DNA of 56,428 nt from Bacteroidaceae bacterium (GTDB lineage Bacteria > Bacteroidota > Bacteroidia > Bacteroidales > Bacteroidaceae), in contig JAFYOS010000024.1 of NCBI GenBank assembly GCA_017560125.1, forward strand, positions 1 through 56,428, in the 5' to 3' direction. Below are positions 28,719 through 38,220 of this stretch, piece by piece; positions within the stretch are counted from its first letter, which is position 1; each line of letters begins with the position of its first letter. Position numbers and translations under genes: made by a program. The notes under the pieces are model-generated. The model saw only the letters and a list, made by a program, of their open reading frames with translations, did no database searches and had not been told where the DNA came from.

Positions 28719-29225
28719 ATGGATGCTGCAAAATTTAGAAGGGAATTGCTGGAGGTGCAGTCGGAGCTTCATCGCTTCGCATACAAGCTGACAGCAGACA
28801 GAGATGAGGCGAATGATCTTTTGCAAGAGACATCACTTAAAGCGCTCGACAACATGGATAAGTATATCCCCGATACCAATTTCAAAGGGTGGATGTACAC
28901 CATCATGCGTAATATTTTCATAAATAATTATCGCAAGATTGTGCGCGACCAGACCTTTGTAGATCACACCGATAACCTGTATCACATGAACCAGACGCAG
29001 GAGATTGATAGCGATTCCACAGAGGGTAATTACGATATCAAGGAGATACAGAAGGCAGTGAACGACTTGCCAAGCGAATATAGAATACCATTTGCTATGC
29101 ACATATCGGGCTTCAAGTATCGCGAAATAGCCGAAAAGCTATCCCTTCCGCTTGGAACGGTAAAGAGCCGTATATTTTTCACCCGACAGCGTTTGCAGTC
29201 GCAGTTGCACGATTTCATAGCATAG
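28719..29225 (+). CDS. ECF-type RNA polymerase sigma factor
   Basis: A 168-residue sigma-70 family protein of the extracytoplasmic-function group. Region 2 has DRDEANDLLQETSLKALDN and FKGWMYTIMRNIFINNYRK, which melts the promoter. Region 4 has LPSEYRIPFAMHISGFKYREIA and LPLGTVKSRIFFTRQRLQ, which binds the -35 element. No anti-sigma (FecR or zinc-type) gene is beside it, which is unusual for SusCD-linked sigma factors, so it is probably of the stand-alone stress or housekeeping kind. Its 5' region has a small hairpin at 28685-28699 (AGCGCA/TGCGCT). Confidence 0.9.
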   Translation: MDAAKFRRELLEVQSELHRFAYKLTADRDEANDLLQETSLKALDNMDKYIPDTNFKGWMYTIMRNIFINNYRKIVRDQTFVDHTDNLYHMNQTQEIDSDSTEGNYDIKEIQKAVNDLPSEYRIPFAMHISGFKYREIAEKLSLPLGTVKSRIFFTRQRLQSQLHDFIA

Positions 29226-29279
29226 TCGTGGGCGGGGTGGGGTGTCATCCCCTTCGTACTATAATGCGTTCTTGTGGCG

Positions 29280-30530
29280 CTAGTTACGCTCAAGGTCGTA
29301 TTTAATCTGCAACATGCCCACGAGCTTGTCGTGACGGCCGCCGAAGTCGCGATGATATATCAATATCAGGTATTCATTCTCGGTATTGTAGAAATCGCCT
29401 TCGGCGCGCGCCGTTGTGCCTACGTGGCTGCCGCGTGGCACCCACAGATAGTGGTAGTTGTACAATCCCATTTTCAGTAACTGTACAGAGCGGTAGGCGC
29501 CGCTCTTCTCGTCGTAGTGCATGCGGTTGGCCGCCCCGAAGAAATTGCCGTTGAAGTCACCACACAGGTAGTAGTCGCCCGTGCCGTCGTATGGAGCGTT
29601 CAGTGTGAAGTGAACAGCTGCGTAGTCGGCTGCCATAGGGTCGCCGAAGCCTTGCAGGGTGTTTACAAAGTAGCGTCCGTTCTCGTCGCGGGTGTTGGTG
29701 TATGTATATTTTACCTTGTCGTCGTACAGTTCGGCGTGGTAATAGGGCTCGGCATATTCCACCCTATCTACATTCTGCCCGGGGGCGTATGGGTCGGTGA
29801 GTTCGAAGCGGCGATACTCGTTTCCGGCCTTGAATATCAGTTTTTCGTTATATATATATTGCAGCGAAGTGCCGGTGATGTATGTCGGGGTTATTCCGCT
29901 GACACAATTATCGGGGCGTCTGTTCTGATATACTACCGGCTTGATGTCAACTGCAGGTGTCAGTATGTTGTAGCCTGCTATTCCTACATCGAACGAGAGC
30001 TGCTGATGCGTTTCGTTGGTGTCAATGTCGGTATTGCCGCTAATCTTGGCCGATACATGCAATTTGGGCTCCAACACCGCGAATGCAAATACCGCTACGG
30101 GCTCTTCGTCGTCCTCGTCGTCGTATATCTCTATCTTGTAGTTTCCCGATGCTTTCAGGCGCACATCCTCGTTGGGGATTGAAAAGCTGTAGTTGGTGTA
30201 AAGCTGTGTGGTATTTACCGAATTTTCCCAGTTTTCTATGGGGCGGTCGTTGAATCCCTCGATATAATCCACCTGGTGCAGTTCCGATGTGCTCCAGTCG
30301 GAGTTGCAGTGGATTATGCGATAGGTGAAGCGCTTGTACTTGTGCGACAGCTCGTCGAACGACAGGCATAGTTCGTCGTCGCTGCCCAGTGTGAGTATGG
30401 CCGGCTTGCTCCAATCGTTGTTGAGTACCATTTGCAACGATGCTATGTTGCCCGACATTGAGCGTGCAAATTGGGCGTTAATGGCGGTGGTGCAAATGAA
30501 AAATATTATAAGTATAAGGTATTTTCTCAT
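29280..30530 (-). CDS. DUF5103 protein (type IX secretion system plug protein)
   Basis: A 416-residue secreted protein with signal peptide MRKYLILIIFFICTTAINA. DUF5103 was identified with the Plug protein that closes the SprA translocon of the type IX secretion system in Flavobacterium. Motifs include DDELCLSFDEL, RFTYRIIHCNSDWSTSEL, YSFSIPNEDVRLKASGNY, CGDFNGNFFGAANRM and YNYHYLWVP. The last part has a carbohydrate-binding-module-like shape. Start ATG 30530 gives a clean signal peptide; a longer frame from 30563 would run through the promoter. The role in type IX secretion here is inferred from the family. Confidence 0.82.
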   Translation of the reverse strand: MRKYLILIIFFICTTAINAQFARSMSGNIASLQMVLNNDWSKPAILTLGSDDELCLSFDELSHKYKRFTYRIIHCNSDWSTSELHQVDYIEGFNDRPIENWENSVNTTQLYTNYSFSIPNEDVRLKASGNYKIEIYDDEDDEEPVAVFAFAVLEPKLHVSAKISGNTDIDTNETHQQLSFDVGIAGYNILTPAVDIKPVVYQNRRPDNCVSGITPTYITGTSLQYIYNEKLIFKAGNEYRRFELTDPYAPGQNVDRVEYAEPYYHAELYDDKVKYTYTNTRDENGRYFVNTLQGFGDPMAADYAAVHFTLNAPYDGTGDYYLCGDFNGNFFGAANRMHYDEKSGAYRSVQLLKMGLYNYHYLWVPRGSHVGTTARAEGDFYNTENEYLILIYHRDFGGRHDKLVGMLQIKYDLERN

Positions 30531-30551
30531 TATATAGTGCAAATATCGCCA

Positions 30552-30582
30552 CGAAGATAACACATGGCAGTCGTATTACAAA
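30552..30582 (-). promoter_or_regulatory. Promoter of the DUF5103 gene
   Basis: Minus strand TTTG (30579-30582), 19 bases, TATCTTCG (30552-30559), 21 bases before the start codon. A plus-strand TATCTTTA (30592-30599) nearby may serve the divergent DUF1460 gene. Confidence 0.65.
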
Positions 30583-30621
30583 ATAAGTTCGTATCTTTAT
30601 GCATCGATAATAAACTACACA

Positions 30622-31476
30622 ATGCAAATGAAAAGAATATTTTTTGCAATAGCAATTCTATTGATATCATTGCCGTTGCTCAGTCGCGATATCGCATACA
30701 CGGCCGAGGATAGCACCAAGGTGACGGCCATGCTGCGTGCCTTGAAGCGTGCCAAGTGTGGCGACATGGGCACGCTGTTGCTGCATAGTGCGCAGCAGTT
30801 CCTTGGTACAGAATATGTGAGCGGTACGCTCGACCGCGAACAAAAGGAGCGCTTTACGGTAAATGTCACCGAGGTCGATTGCACCACGTTTGTAGAGCAG
30901 GCCATTGCAATGGCGCTAACGGTGCGTGATGGCAAGTGCGACTTCGCTACATTTTGCGACAAGCTGCGCCTCATTCGCTACCGCGACGGGGTGTGCAGTG
31001 CATATGCCGACAGGTTGCACTATTTCAGCCAATGGGTTGGTGATGGTTGCAAGAAAAACATCGTGAAGGAGATTAACGGCAAGGCGTTCAGTGGCAAACA
31101 GCATTTGGTGCTCGATTTCATGAGCCGCAACTACGATAAATATCCTCAACTGCAGAGCGACACTGCGCTTGTGAAAGCCATTGCCGAGCACGAAAAACCA
31201 TTCCGTGGCATTGCTGTTTCCTATATCCCCAAGGCTGCTTTGAACGGCGGTAAGGGTCGCTTGCCCATACGCAGCGGCGACATAATAGCCTTGGTTACCA
31301 CCATTAAGGGACTCGATGTCACGCACCTGGGCTTCGCCGTATGGCAGTCGGGCAGGTTGCACCTGTTGCACGCCTCGTCGAAAGAGAAAAAGGTAGTGCT
31401 CGATAAAATGACACTGCACGACTACCTTGCTCCGCGCAAATCGTGCCCGGGTGTGCGAGTCGTGCGAGTGAAATAG
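30622..31476 (+). CDS. DUF1460 family protein (N-acetylmuramoyl-L-alanine amidase-like)
   Basis: A 284-residue exported protein of the NlpC/P60-like cysteine peptidase superfamily, thought to cut peptidoglycan. Residues 1-21 are a signal peptide. The catalytic Cys87 is in VTEVDCTTFVEQAIA and His235 in DVTHLGFAVW; the phrase RSGDIIALVTT precedes the histidine as in the family. Structures of related DUF1460 proteins show an amidase-like fold, but substrates differ. ATG 30622 or 30628 may be the start; both keep the signal peptide. It is divergent from the DUF5103 gene and convergent with the TlpA-like gene. Confidence 0.85.
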   Translation: MQMKRIFFAIAILLISLPLLSRDIAYTAEDSTKVTAMLRALKRAKCGDMGTLLLHSAQQFLGTEYVSGTLDREQKERFTVNVTEVDCTTFVEQAIAMALTVRDGKCDFATFCDKLRLIRYRDGVCSAYADRLHYFSQWVGDGCKKNIVKEINGKAFSGKQHLVLDFMSRNYDKYPQLQSDTALVKAIAEHEKPFRGIAVSYIPKAALNGGKGRLPIRSGDIIALVTTIKGLDVTHLGFAVWQSGRLHLLHASSKEKKVVLDKMTLHDYLAPRKSCPGVRVVRVK

Positions 31477-31540
31477 GTGGGGTTTTATGCAATTACACCT
31501 TTCACCTTGTCGGTGAGCCTGTAGGTGGGGCGTTTTTCGT

Positions 31541-33103
31541 TTACTCCCTTTGCAAATTCACATTCTTGTTCACTAAATTTATAACAGCATCTTCGGCATA
31601 CCCTCGCATTTTGTCGAGCACAATGCCGTCGGGAGATACTATGACGAATGTAGGAAGGCCCTCGACGTTGAATTTTGTGCATATGCCGTCCTGTGTGCTT
31701 CCTCTAAGGTCGTTAAGGTTGTGCCAGCCGATGCCATGCCTTACCGATGCCATTTTCCATACGCTCTTGGCGTCGCTGCTGATGCTGATGACTTCCACTT
31801 TGTCGCCCATTGCATCGGCAATGCTCTTCAGTTCGGGGATGCTTTTCATGCAGGGGCCACAATTGGAACCCCAGAAGTCGAGCAGCAGATATTTCCCTTT
31901 GAAATCCTGCAAATGGTGTTCGTTGCCAAGCGTGTCGTACAATGCTATATTAGGGACTATGTCGCCAATCTCAACGGTCTCGTTCTGTAAATGTAGTGAC
32001 GGCTTTTCCTCGCTGTTTTCACTCTTGCCGTTGCCTGTACGGGTGAAATAATCGGGTAGGTCGAACTCCACTAAAGTATATTCAGGTATGCGTGCGATAC
32101 CGTAGAGCTTCTTTCCATTGGCGCTGACTGCTATGCTCTTGAGATAGCAGTCGAGGTAGAATGTGCTTACATGTTCTCCGTCGTGGCTATATACCAGTAC
32201 TTTATTGGAACAGGAATTCTGAATCTCTTTCCAGTCGTAACTGCTCAGCAGTTCGTCCCTGTAGAGCAAATAGAGGAAATGCGAATCGGCGCAGATGGCT
32301 TTCAACGGTCCGGTCGATTTCTCCTTGTCGTACTGTATGGCATCATTGGAAACTTTGTAATACGGAGTGCGATAGAAGCATTCCCACTGCTTCTTCATAG
32401 CCCCGTCCTGCAGGCTGTATGTAGCTAGCCATGGGAGGTCTTCTGTGGCAAAGAAGAATTTCTTTTCGTTTGTAGCCATATACCCATTAAGGCAATTGCG
32501 CATTCCATACCACGACAGGTTGCCGACTACAGGCGAGTCGCCGAAGCGGCACTCTTTTTGCAGTCTGCTGTCCGACAAGGTAAACATGCTTGCCGAATCT
32601 TTTAGGAATAGCGATACATAGCGCCCGGTGCCTGGTAGCAATGTGTATCGTGTATCATTAGGAATGAAATCTTCCCCGGTCTTTGTTCTTGGCTTATCGG
32701 CTTTAAGGCGTTCGCTTGCACTCATCTTGCCTTTTGCGTCAATATTCACAAGGGTCAGTGTCATCTCATTGATGTCGTTGATTCCAAAAGTGCTACCCGA
32801 CGCAAATGTCAGTACCGGCTGGCGGTATTCGGCCGCACCACCGCCAATGCTTCCGTACGAGCCGCATAGCTCAAGCTCGCCCCCTTTTATTGAGTAGGTG
32901 CGGCAAAAACCGTTTTCGAAAAAGGCGGAAACAAGGACGATGAACGAATCGGTCACTGCTATCTGCACATCGTTCATCAGTGTTATGTCGTGTGCCCTAT
33001 GGGTTAGTCTGTACTCCTTTTCGGCTTGTCTGCATCCCTGCACAAGGTTGCACACCGCGCAGAGCGACATCGCTGCAGCAAGGGCTATAAAAAGCTTTTT
33101 CAT
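31541..33103 (-). CDS. Lipoprotein with beta-propeller and TlpA-like thioredoxin domain
   Basis: A 520-residue exported protein. The signal region ends near VQGC (Cys 24), a possible lipobox. Residues about 35-365 form a 6-bladed beta-propeller-like part (repeated strand blocks such as NKVLVYSHDGEHVSTFYLDC and KKLYGIARIPEYTLVEFDL). Residues about 380-520 are a TlpA/ResA-type thioredoxin with CxxC in FWGSNCGPCMKSIPEL and the cis-proline loop VEGLPTFVIV. It probably moves electrons to or from disulphides of envelope proteins. Fusions of propeller and TlpA are known in Bacteroidales but their role is not. Promoter 33138-33169. Confidence 0.8.
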   Translation of the reverse strand: MKKLFIALAAAMSLCAVCNLVQGCRQAEKEYRLTHRAHDITLMNDVQIAVTDSFIVLVSAFFENGFCRTYSIKGGELELCGSYGSIGGGAAEYRQPVLTFASGSTFGINDINEMTLTLVNIDAKGKMSASERLKADKPRTKTGEDFIPNDTRYTLLPGTGRYVSLFLKDSASMFTLSDSRLQKECRFGDSPVVGNLSWYGMRNCLNGYMATNEKKFFFATEDLPWLATYSLQDGAMKKQWECFYRTPYYKVSNDAIQYDKEKSTGPLKAICADSHFLYLLYRDELLSSYDWKEIQNSCSNKVLVYSHDGEHVSTFYLDCYLKSIAVSANGKKLYGIARIPEYTLVEFDLPDYFTRTGNGKSENSEEKPSLHLQNETVEIGDIVPNIALYDTLGNEHHLQDFKGKYLLLDFWGSNCGPCMKSIPELKSIADAMGDKVEVISISSDAKSVWKMASVRHGIGWHNLNDLRGSTQDGICTKFNVEGLPTFVIVSPDGIVLDKMRGYAEDAVINLVNKNVNLQRE

Positions 33104-33137
33104 TTTGTCGGTTATGTTATTTATTATATTAGACGCA

Positions 33138-33169
33138 AAAAGGTAGCGTTTGTAACACCATTTTTCAAA
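33138..33169 (-). promoter_or_regulatory. Promoter of the TlpA-like gene
   Basis: Minus strand TTTG (33166-33169), 20 bases, TACCTTTT (33138-33145). The -33 TTTG overlaps the U tract of the GH92 terminator. Confidence 0.55.
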
Positions 33170-33209
33170 AAAATGCTTCTACGATGCAAAATGCAACATA
33201 GAAGCATTT
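33167..33209 (-). terminator. Terminator of the GH92 gene
   Basis: Perfect 11-bp arms AAATGCTTCTA (33171-33181) and TAGAAGCATTT (33199-33209) on either side of a 17-base loop; T run on the minus strand. Confidence 0.75.
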
Positions 33210-33232
33210 ATCTGTTATCGAAGCCTATCTTA

Positions 33233-35554
33233 TTACTCTGCTGTCAGAGAGTAGGGCTTGTCCGATTTCGCTTTTCCGCGACCTTTGCTGGGCGACGCGC
33301 TCATCACAAATTCCAATACACCGCCATCGGTTATATCCTTGTGTGTGATATACATCTTGCTGTAGGGCTTGCCGTTCAAGCGTACCGATTTTACGTAACG
33401 CTTCTTGTCGCTCACGCCCGGAGCCTTTATCTCGAAGCTCTTTCCGTTGGGCAAAGAGAGCTTCAGGTAGGGCAGATAGGGCGCACCCAATACATATTGG
33501 TCGGTTCCGGGGCATACGGGATAGAAGCCCATGGCTGTGAACAGATACCAAGCAGACATCTGACCGCAATCGTCGTTGCCGCTCAATCCGCGAATGTGGT
33601 TTTTATACATTCTGTTCATCACCTCGCGCACCCAATACTGTGTCTTCCAGGGCTGCGATGTCCACGCATAAAGATAGGGAATATGGTGGCTCGGTTCGTT
33701 GCCATGAACATATCCGCCAATCAAGCATTCAGAGGTAATATCCTCGTTTGCTTCGTAATATTTTTCGGGCAAATGCATGGCAAAGAGCTCATCAAGCTTG
33801 CGAACAAATTCCTTGTCGCCGCCCATCTGCGCCATTACGCCCAACACGTCGTGAGGCACATGGAATGAGAAATTCCACGAATTACCCTCGATGAAGCCTT
33901 CGCCGTGGGTTTGCAACACATCGAATTCCTTTTTGAAGCTGCCATCCTTGTAGCGAGGGCGTGCGAAACCGATTGAGGGGTCATAAATGCGACGATAATT
34001 AAGTGCGCGTTCCTTGTATTCATTGGCAACGGCCTCGTTACCGGCCAACAGGGCTGTATGATAGATTGTCCAATCGTCGTAGGCATACTCCAAAGTGGTG
34101 GATGCAGCCGTAGAACTGATGTCGAAGGGCACATATCCTAACTGCATGTATTCGCCAAGGCCGTCCATGTAAGGCACTTTCGAGGTGGTAACCATTGCCT
34201 TCAACGCCTCATCCTTGTCGATGTCGGCACCCTTGGCGATGGCATCGGCCAATACCGAAGCAGCGTGATAACCGCTCATGCACCAGTTGTCGTTTGCCAT
34301 GTGGCTCCATATGGGAAGCAATCCGTGCACGCTCTGCTGCTGGTGACGAATCATTGACATCACCATGTTGCGAGCCTCGGCAGGTTTCATCAGCATCAGG
34401 AAGGGATGCTCGGCGCGATAGGTGTCCCACAACGAGAAGACAGTGTAGTTGGTGAAATCACTTGCCTCGTGAATGTTCTGGTCCAATCCGCGATACTTGC
34501 CATCTACATCCATATATACAGAGGGGTTGATGAGTGTGTGATAATAAGATGTATAGAACATCGCCTTCTGGTCTTCGCTTCCTTCAACCTCTATCGATGC
34601 AAGCTGTTTGTTCCAATTGTCCGATGCCTCTTTGAGCAAAGCGTCGAAGGATTTGCCCATCGCCTCGGCCTTCAGGTTTTTTAGTGCACCCTCTGCGCTT
34701 GTAGCAGAGAGGGCTACCTTTACAACAAGCTCGGGAGTATCTTTGGTGTCAAATTCGAAATAAGATACCAGCTTGCGACCACCCATTTCGGGGAAATTGG
34801 TGTTTACAGGGAATTTGCGCCAGAAACCATTGTACTTGATTTTTTCCATGTCCTTATAGCCGTAATTTTTAATGGGCTTGGACAATGAAATAGCAAAATA
34901 GGTGTAGTTGGTGCGTGCCCAACCGTTGGTGATGCGGTAGCCGGTGAGCAATGTGTCGTTTTCCACGCGAATCTGCGCCCAAAGGGTTTTGCCGTCGTAG
35001 TTGTATATCGCATGGTTCAAATCGAGAATGATACGCGCATCCTCGCCCTTAGGGAAGGTGTATTGGTGAACACCCACTCTTGGAGTGGCAGTGAGCTGTG
35101 CCTTCACCTTATAATCATCGAGCATCACTTCGTAGTAGCCCGGAACAGATTTCTCGGTGTCGTGCGAAAAACGCGAACGATAACCGCTTTCGGGCTTGTC
35201 CGATGTACCGGGGTTCAGTTGTAATTTACCGGTAGTGGGCATTATAAGGATATCGCCCAGGTCGGAATGTCCCGTGCCGTTGAAGTGGGTGTGACTGAAT
35301 CCCACTATCGTAGGATCGTTGTAACAATAACCGGCACAATACTCATAAACCTTGCTTTGATAGGCGCCATTAACGCTGTGGGGAATAGTGTCCGTGTCGG
35401 GGCTTAATTGAACAATACCAAAGGGAACACAAGCACCGGGGAAGGTGTGTCCCATTCCATCTGTACCGATAATCGGGTTTACATATTGCACCTGAGCCGT
35501 AGCCGTGACAGCCAATGCAATGGATAAAAGAAAGAATTTTATACGTTTTTTCAT
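33233..35554 (-). CDS. GH92 alpha-mannosidase
   Basis: A 773-residue calcium-dependent exo-alpha-mannosidase of family GH92, used by gut Bacteroidales to trim host or yeast mannans and N-glycans. A signal peptide (1-21, ending TATAQ) is followed by YVNPIIGTDGMGHTFPGA, the N-terminal beta-sandwich signature, and an (alpha/alpha)6 barrel. Catalytic and metal loops include GYVHGNEPSHHIPYLY near residue 615 and GLSGNDDCGQMSAWYLF near residue 660. The ATG at 35554 gives the signal peptide; upstream in-frame residues are outside the transcript start. Most close relatives cut alpha-1,2 links, but linkage cannot be fixed from sequence. It is alone, without SusCD partners. Confidence 0.92.
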   Translation of the reverse strand: MKKRIKFFLLSIALAVTATAQVQYVNPIIGTDGMGHTFPGACVPFGIVQLSPDTDTIPHSVNGAYQSKVYEYCAGYCYNDPTIVGFSHTHFNGTGHSDLGDILIMPTTGKLQLNPGTSDKPESGYRSRFSHDTEKSVPGYYEVMLDDYKVKAQLTATPRVGVHQYTFPKGEDARIILDLNHAIYNYDGKTLWAQIRVENDTLLTGYRITNGWARTNYTYFAISLSKPIKNYGYKDMEKIKYNGFWRKFPVNTNFPEMGGRKLVSYFEFDTKDTPELVVKVALSATSAEGALKNLKAEAMGKSFDALLKEASDNWNKQLASIEVEGSEDQKAMFYTSYYHTLINPSVYMDVDGKYRGLDQNIHEASDFTNYTVFSLWDTYRAEHPFLMLMKPAEARNMVMSMIRHQQQSVHGLLPIWSHMANDNWCMSGYHAASVLADAIAKGADIDKDEALKAMVTTSKVPYMDGLGEYMQLGYVPFDISSTAASTTLEYAYDDWTIYHTALLAGNEAVANEYKERALNYRRIYDPSIGFARPRYKDGSFKKEFDVLQTHGEGFIEGNSWNFSFHVPHDVLGVMAQMGGDKEFVRKLDELFAMHLPEKYYEANEDITSECLIGGYVHGNEPSHHIPYLYAWTSQPWKTQYWVREVMNRMYKNHIRGLSGNDDCGQMSAWYLFTAMGFYPVCPGTDQYVLGAPYLPYLKLSLPNGKSFEIKAPGVSDKKRYVKSVRLNGKPYSKMYITHKDITDGGVLEFVMSASPSKGRGKAKSDKPYSLTAE

Positions 35555-35577
35555 TGCTGAATGATTATTATTTTTCA

Positions 35578-35607
35578 CAAAAGTAATGCTTATTTTTTGC
35601 TCTTCAA
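35578..35607 (-). promoter_or_regulatory. Promoter of the GH92 gene
   Basis: Minus strand TTG (35605-35607), 19 bases, TACTTTTG (35578-35585); 23 bases before the start codon. Confidence 0.6.
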
Positions 35608-35630
35608 TTATATGAGCATAATATTTTAGC

Positions 35631-35680
35631 AACAAAAAAAGAGCGAGCCTTAAAGGTTTTCACACTTCAAGGCCCGCCTC
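35631..35680 (-). terminator. Terminator of the OmpA-like gene
   Basis: A long stem (GCGGGCCTTGAAG with CTTTAAGGCTCGC on the minus strand, two wobbles) and a T run (complement of AACAAAAAAA at 35631-35640). Confidence 0.75.
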
Positions 35681-35704
35681 AATTTTCAAATGTATGCTTG
35701 TGAA

Positions 35705-36415
35705 TTACTTCAAAGTACCGTTGTTTGCAGAGTTGATCATAGCCTCGCTTGCATACATGTAAACCTCTACGCGGCGGTTCTGGCTGCGACCGGCAGCAGT
35801 GCTGTTGTCGGCAACAGGCTCTGTAGAACCCTTACCTTCAACGCTCTTAATCTGGCTTGCAGCAACGCCGAGTGACTTCAAGTAGTTGGCAACCGAGTTA
35901 GCGCGGTTAACCGAAAGAGGATTGTTGATAGCGTCGCTACCTGTAGAATCGGTGTGACCATAGATTGCTACGTCGGCATCGCTATACTCCTTGAGAACCT
36001 TTGCGAAGTCGCTGAGGTTGGCCTTAGCATCGTTGTTGAGGTCATATTTGTTTGTAGCGAAAAGAACGCCCGAATCAAATGTAACCTTAACGGCTGTAAG
36101 GTTGTTAGCGTCGGTAACTGTCTCAACAGTAGCGTTCTCTACCTGCTTTGCAGCAGCGGCAGCCTTGTCCATTCTGTTGCCGATGATGACACCTGTACCG
36201 GCACCTACGGTTGCGCCGATGGCAGCACCGATGGCAGCGCCCTTACCCTTGTCGCTCTTGCCGCTAACCAATGTACCTACGATAGCACCGAGAGCAGCGC
36301 CACCGCCACCACCAAGAAGACCGCCCTTGGTTGTGTTGTTCATACTCTGACATCCGCTAAGCACATAGAGTGCGCAAAGTGCAACGCTGAAAATCTTCAA
36401 AAAATTCATTTTCAT
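35705..36415 (-). CDS. OmpA-family lipoprotein with glycine-zipper segment
   Basis: A 236-residue envelope protein. The signal ends in the lipobox YVLSGC (Cys 22). Residues about 31-82 form a glycine zipper (GGLLGGGGGAALGAIVGTLV, GAAIGAAIGATVGAGTGVII), likely membrane-inserting. Residues about 110-225 are an OmpA C-terminal domain that binds peptidoglycan: VTFDSGVLFATNKYDLN, AIYGHTDSTGS, LSVNRANSVANYLKSLGV and GRSQNRRVEVYMYA. It tethers the outer membrane to the wall. The codon bias suggests high expression. A -7 box TATCTTTG lies on the minus strand at 36507-36514. Confidence 0.92.
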   Translation of the reverse strand: MKMNFLKIFSVALCALYVLSGCQSMNNTTKGGLLGGGGGAALGAIVGTLVSGKSDKGKGAAIGAAIGATVGAGTGVIIGNRMDKAAAAAKQVENATVETVTDANNLTAVKVTFDSGVLFATNKYDLNNDAKANLSDFAKVLKEYSDADVAIYGHTDSTGSDAINNPLSVNRANSVANYLKSLGVAASQIKSVEGKGSTEPVADNSTAAGRSQNRRVEVYMYASEAMINSANNGTLK

Positions 36416-36506
36416 AATTGTTTTTCTTTTTGTTGTTATACGTAATTTTCAATTTCGAATGGTATTCGATGATATTTCCGTGCGAAAAACCTATCGAACA
36501 CATCTG

Positions 36507-36514
36507 CAAAGATA
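36507..36514 (-). promoter_or_regulatory. -7 box of the OmpA-like gene
   Basis: TATCTTTG on the minus strand, 92 bases upstream of the start codon, leaving a long 5' leader. A CAA at 36541 would give too wide a spacing for a -33 box. Confidence 0.45.
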
Positions 36515-36620
36515 GTGCAATTTGTAAATAATATAAGTTACAATTTGAATTTTATTGAAAATATTTTTAGCGACGGCGAATGAATTTTTTAATAATCTGC
36601 AAAATAATCGTCGTCTGTTT

Positions 36621-36652
36621 TTTCGCCAATTCAATGTTTCTGTGTAAATTTG
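36621..36652 (+). promoter_or_regulatory. Promoter of proS
   Basis: TTTC (36621-36624), 20 bases, TAAATTTG (36645-36652), 35 bases before the start codon. Confidence 0.5.
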
Positions 36653-36687
36653 CAGTTCAATACAGAAAAACATAAAGCTATTGATAT

Positions 36688-38166
36688 ATGGCAGAACTTA
36701 AAGATTTGACAAAACGCAGCGAGAACTACTCGCAATGGTATAACGAATTAGTTGTTAAGGCCGACCTTGCCGAGCAATCGGCTGTTCGCGGTTGCATGGT
36801 TATCAAACCCTATGGCTATGCTATTTGGGAGAAAATGCAGCGCATACTCGATGACATGTTCAAGGCGACAGGCCACTCAAATGCATATTTCCCTTTGCTT
36901 ATCCCCAAATCGTACCTCAGCCGCGAGGCCGACCACGTAGAGGGCTTTGCCAAGGAGTGTGCAGTGGTTACTCACTACCGTCTGAAAAACTCGGCCGATG
37001 GCAAGGGTGTTGTTGTTGACCCCGCAGCCAAGCTCGAGGAGGAGATGATTATCCGTCCCACATCGGAGACCATCATTTGGAGTACTTATAAGAACTGGAT
37101 ACAGTCGTACCGCGACCTTCCCATCCTTTGCAACCAGTGGGCAAACGTGCTTCGTTGGGAGATGCGTACACGCCTTTTCCTCCGCACAGCCGAGTTCTTG
37201 TGGCAGGAGGGCCACACAGCTCACGCTACACGCGAAGAGGCCGAGCAGGAGGCTAACACCATGTTGCACGTATATAACGATTTCGCAAACAAGTATATGG
37301 CAGTGCCCGTGGTTATGGGTGTGAAATCGGCAAACGAGCGCTTCGCCGGTGCATTGGAGACATACACCATCGAGGGCTTGATGCAGGATGGTAAGGCGCT
37401 TCAGTGTGGTACATCGCACTTCTTGGGACAGAATTTCGCCAAGGCATTCGATGTTCAGTTCATGAACAAAGAGAACAAGCCCGAGTATGTGTGGGCTACT
37501 TCGTGGGGTGTATCTACACGCCTTATGGGTGCGCTCATCATGACTCACTCGGACGACAATGGTCTTGTGCTTCCTCCCGCACTTGCACCCATTCAGGTGG
37601 TTATCGTTCCCATTTACAAGAACAACGAGCAGTTGGCCCTCATCGACAGCAAGGTGAACGTACTCATCGACGAGCTGAAGGCATTGGGCATCAGCGTTAA
37701 GTACGACAACGCCGACAACCGTCGTCCCGGCTTTAAATTTGCCGATTACGAATTGAAGGGTGTGCCCGTACGTTTGGTGCTTGGTGCACGCGACATCGAG
37801 AACGGCACCATCGAGGTTATGCGTCGCGATACACTCGAGAAGATTACCCGTCCCTTGGAGGGCATCACCGAGTTTGTTAAGGCTTTGCTCGACGAGATGC
37901 AGCTCAATATCTATCACAAGGCATTGAAGATGCGCGAGGAGAATACACGCACCGTAGATACATACGAGGAATTCAAGCAGGAGATAGAGAAGGGTGGTTT
38001 CATTCTTGCTCACTGGGATGGTACTCCCGAGACCGAGGAGCTCATCAAGGCCGAGACAAAGGCTACCATTCGCTGTATCCCCTTGTTGGGCGACAAGACA
38101 CCCGGCAACTGTATCGTTACAGGCAAGCCCTCGGCACAGCGAGTGCTTTTTGCAAGAGCATACTAA
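36688..38166 (+). CDS. proS: Prolyl-tRNA synthetase (archaeal/eukaryotic type)
   Basis: A 492-residue class II aminoacyl-tRNA synthetase. Motif 2 and 3 regions are clear ([45 protein letters not shown] in part, and [22 protein letters not shown]). An anticodon-binding domain follows ([13 protein letters not shown]) and a C-terminal zinc-domain-like end. It lacks the editing insertion of the bacterial type, so it is the shorter archaeal/eukaryotic form, which many Bacteroidota use. Codons are strongly biased as in highly expressed genes. Confidence 0.95.
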   Translation: MAELKDLTKRSENYSQWYNELVVKADLAEQSAVRGCMVIKPYGYAIWEKMQRILDDMFKATGHSNAYFPLLIPKSYLSREADHVEGFAKECAVVTHYRLKNSADGKGVVVDPAAKLEEEMIIRPTSETIIWSTYKNWIQSYRDLPILCNQWANVLRWEMRTRLFLRTAEFLWQEGHTAHATREEAEQEANTMLHVYNDFANKYMAVPVVMGVKSANERFAGALETYTIEGLMQDGKALQCGTSHFLGQNFAKAFDVQFMNKENKPEYVWATSWGVSTRLMGALIMTHSDDNGLVLPPALAPIQVVIVPIYKNNEQLALIDSKVNVLIDELKALGISVKYDNADNRRPGFKFADYELKGVPVRLVLGARDIENGTIEVMRRDTLEKITRPLEGITEFVKALLDEMQLNIYHKALKMREENTRTVDTYEEFKQEIEKGGFILAHWDGTPETEELIKAETKATIRCIPLLGDKTPGNCIVTGKPSAQRVLFARAY

Positions 38167-38182
38167 TAGAAATATCCATAAT

Positions 38183-38213
38183 AAAAAACCAGGCATCGCT
38201 GCCTGGTTTTTTT
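38183..38213. terminator. Bidirectional terminator between proS and tamL
   Basis: Perfect stem ACCAGGCA / TGCCTGGT with TCGC loop and A/T runs on both sides, between convergent genes. Confidence 0.85.
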
Positions 38214-38220
38214 GTGCCCG

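Noticed and set aside
36877-38196. 439-codon minus-strand frame opposite proS
   Set aside because: It is a shadow of biased codon use in proS, Cys/His/Leu-rich without domains, and has no promoter.
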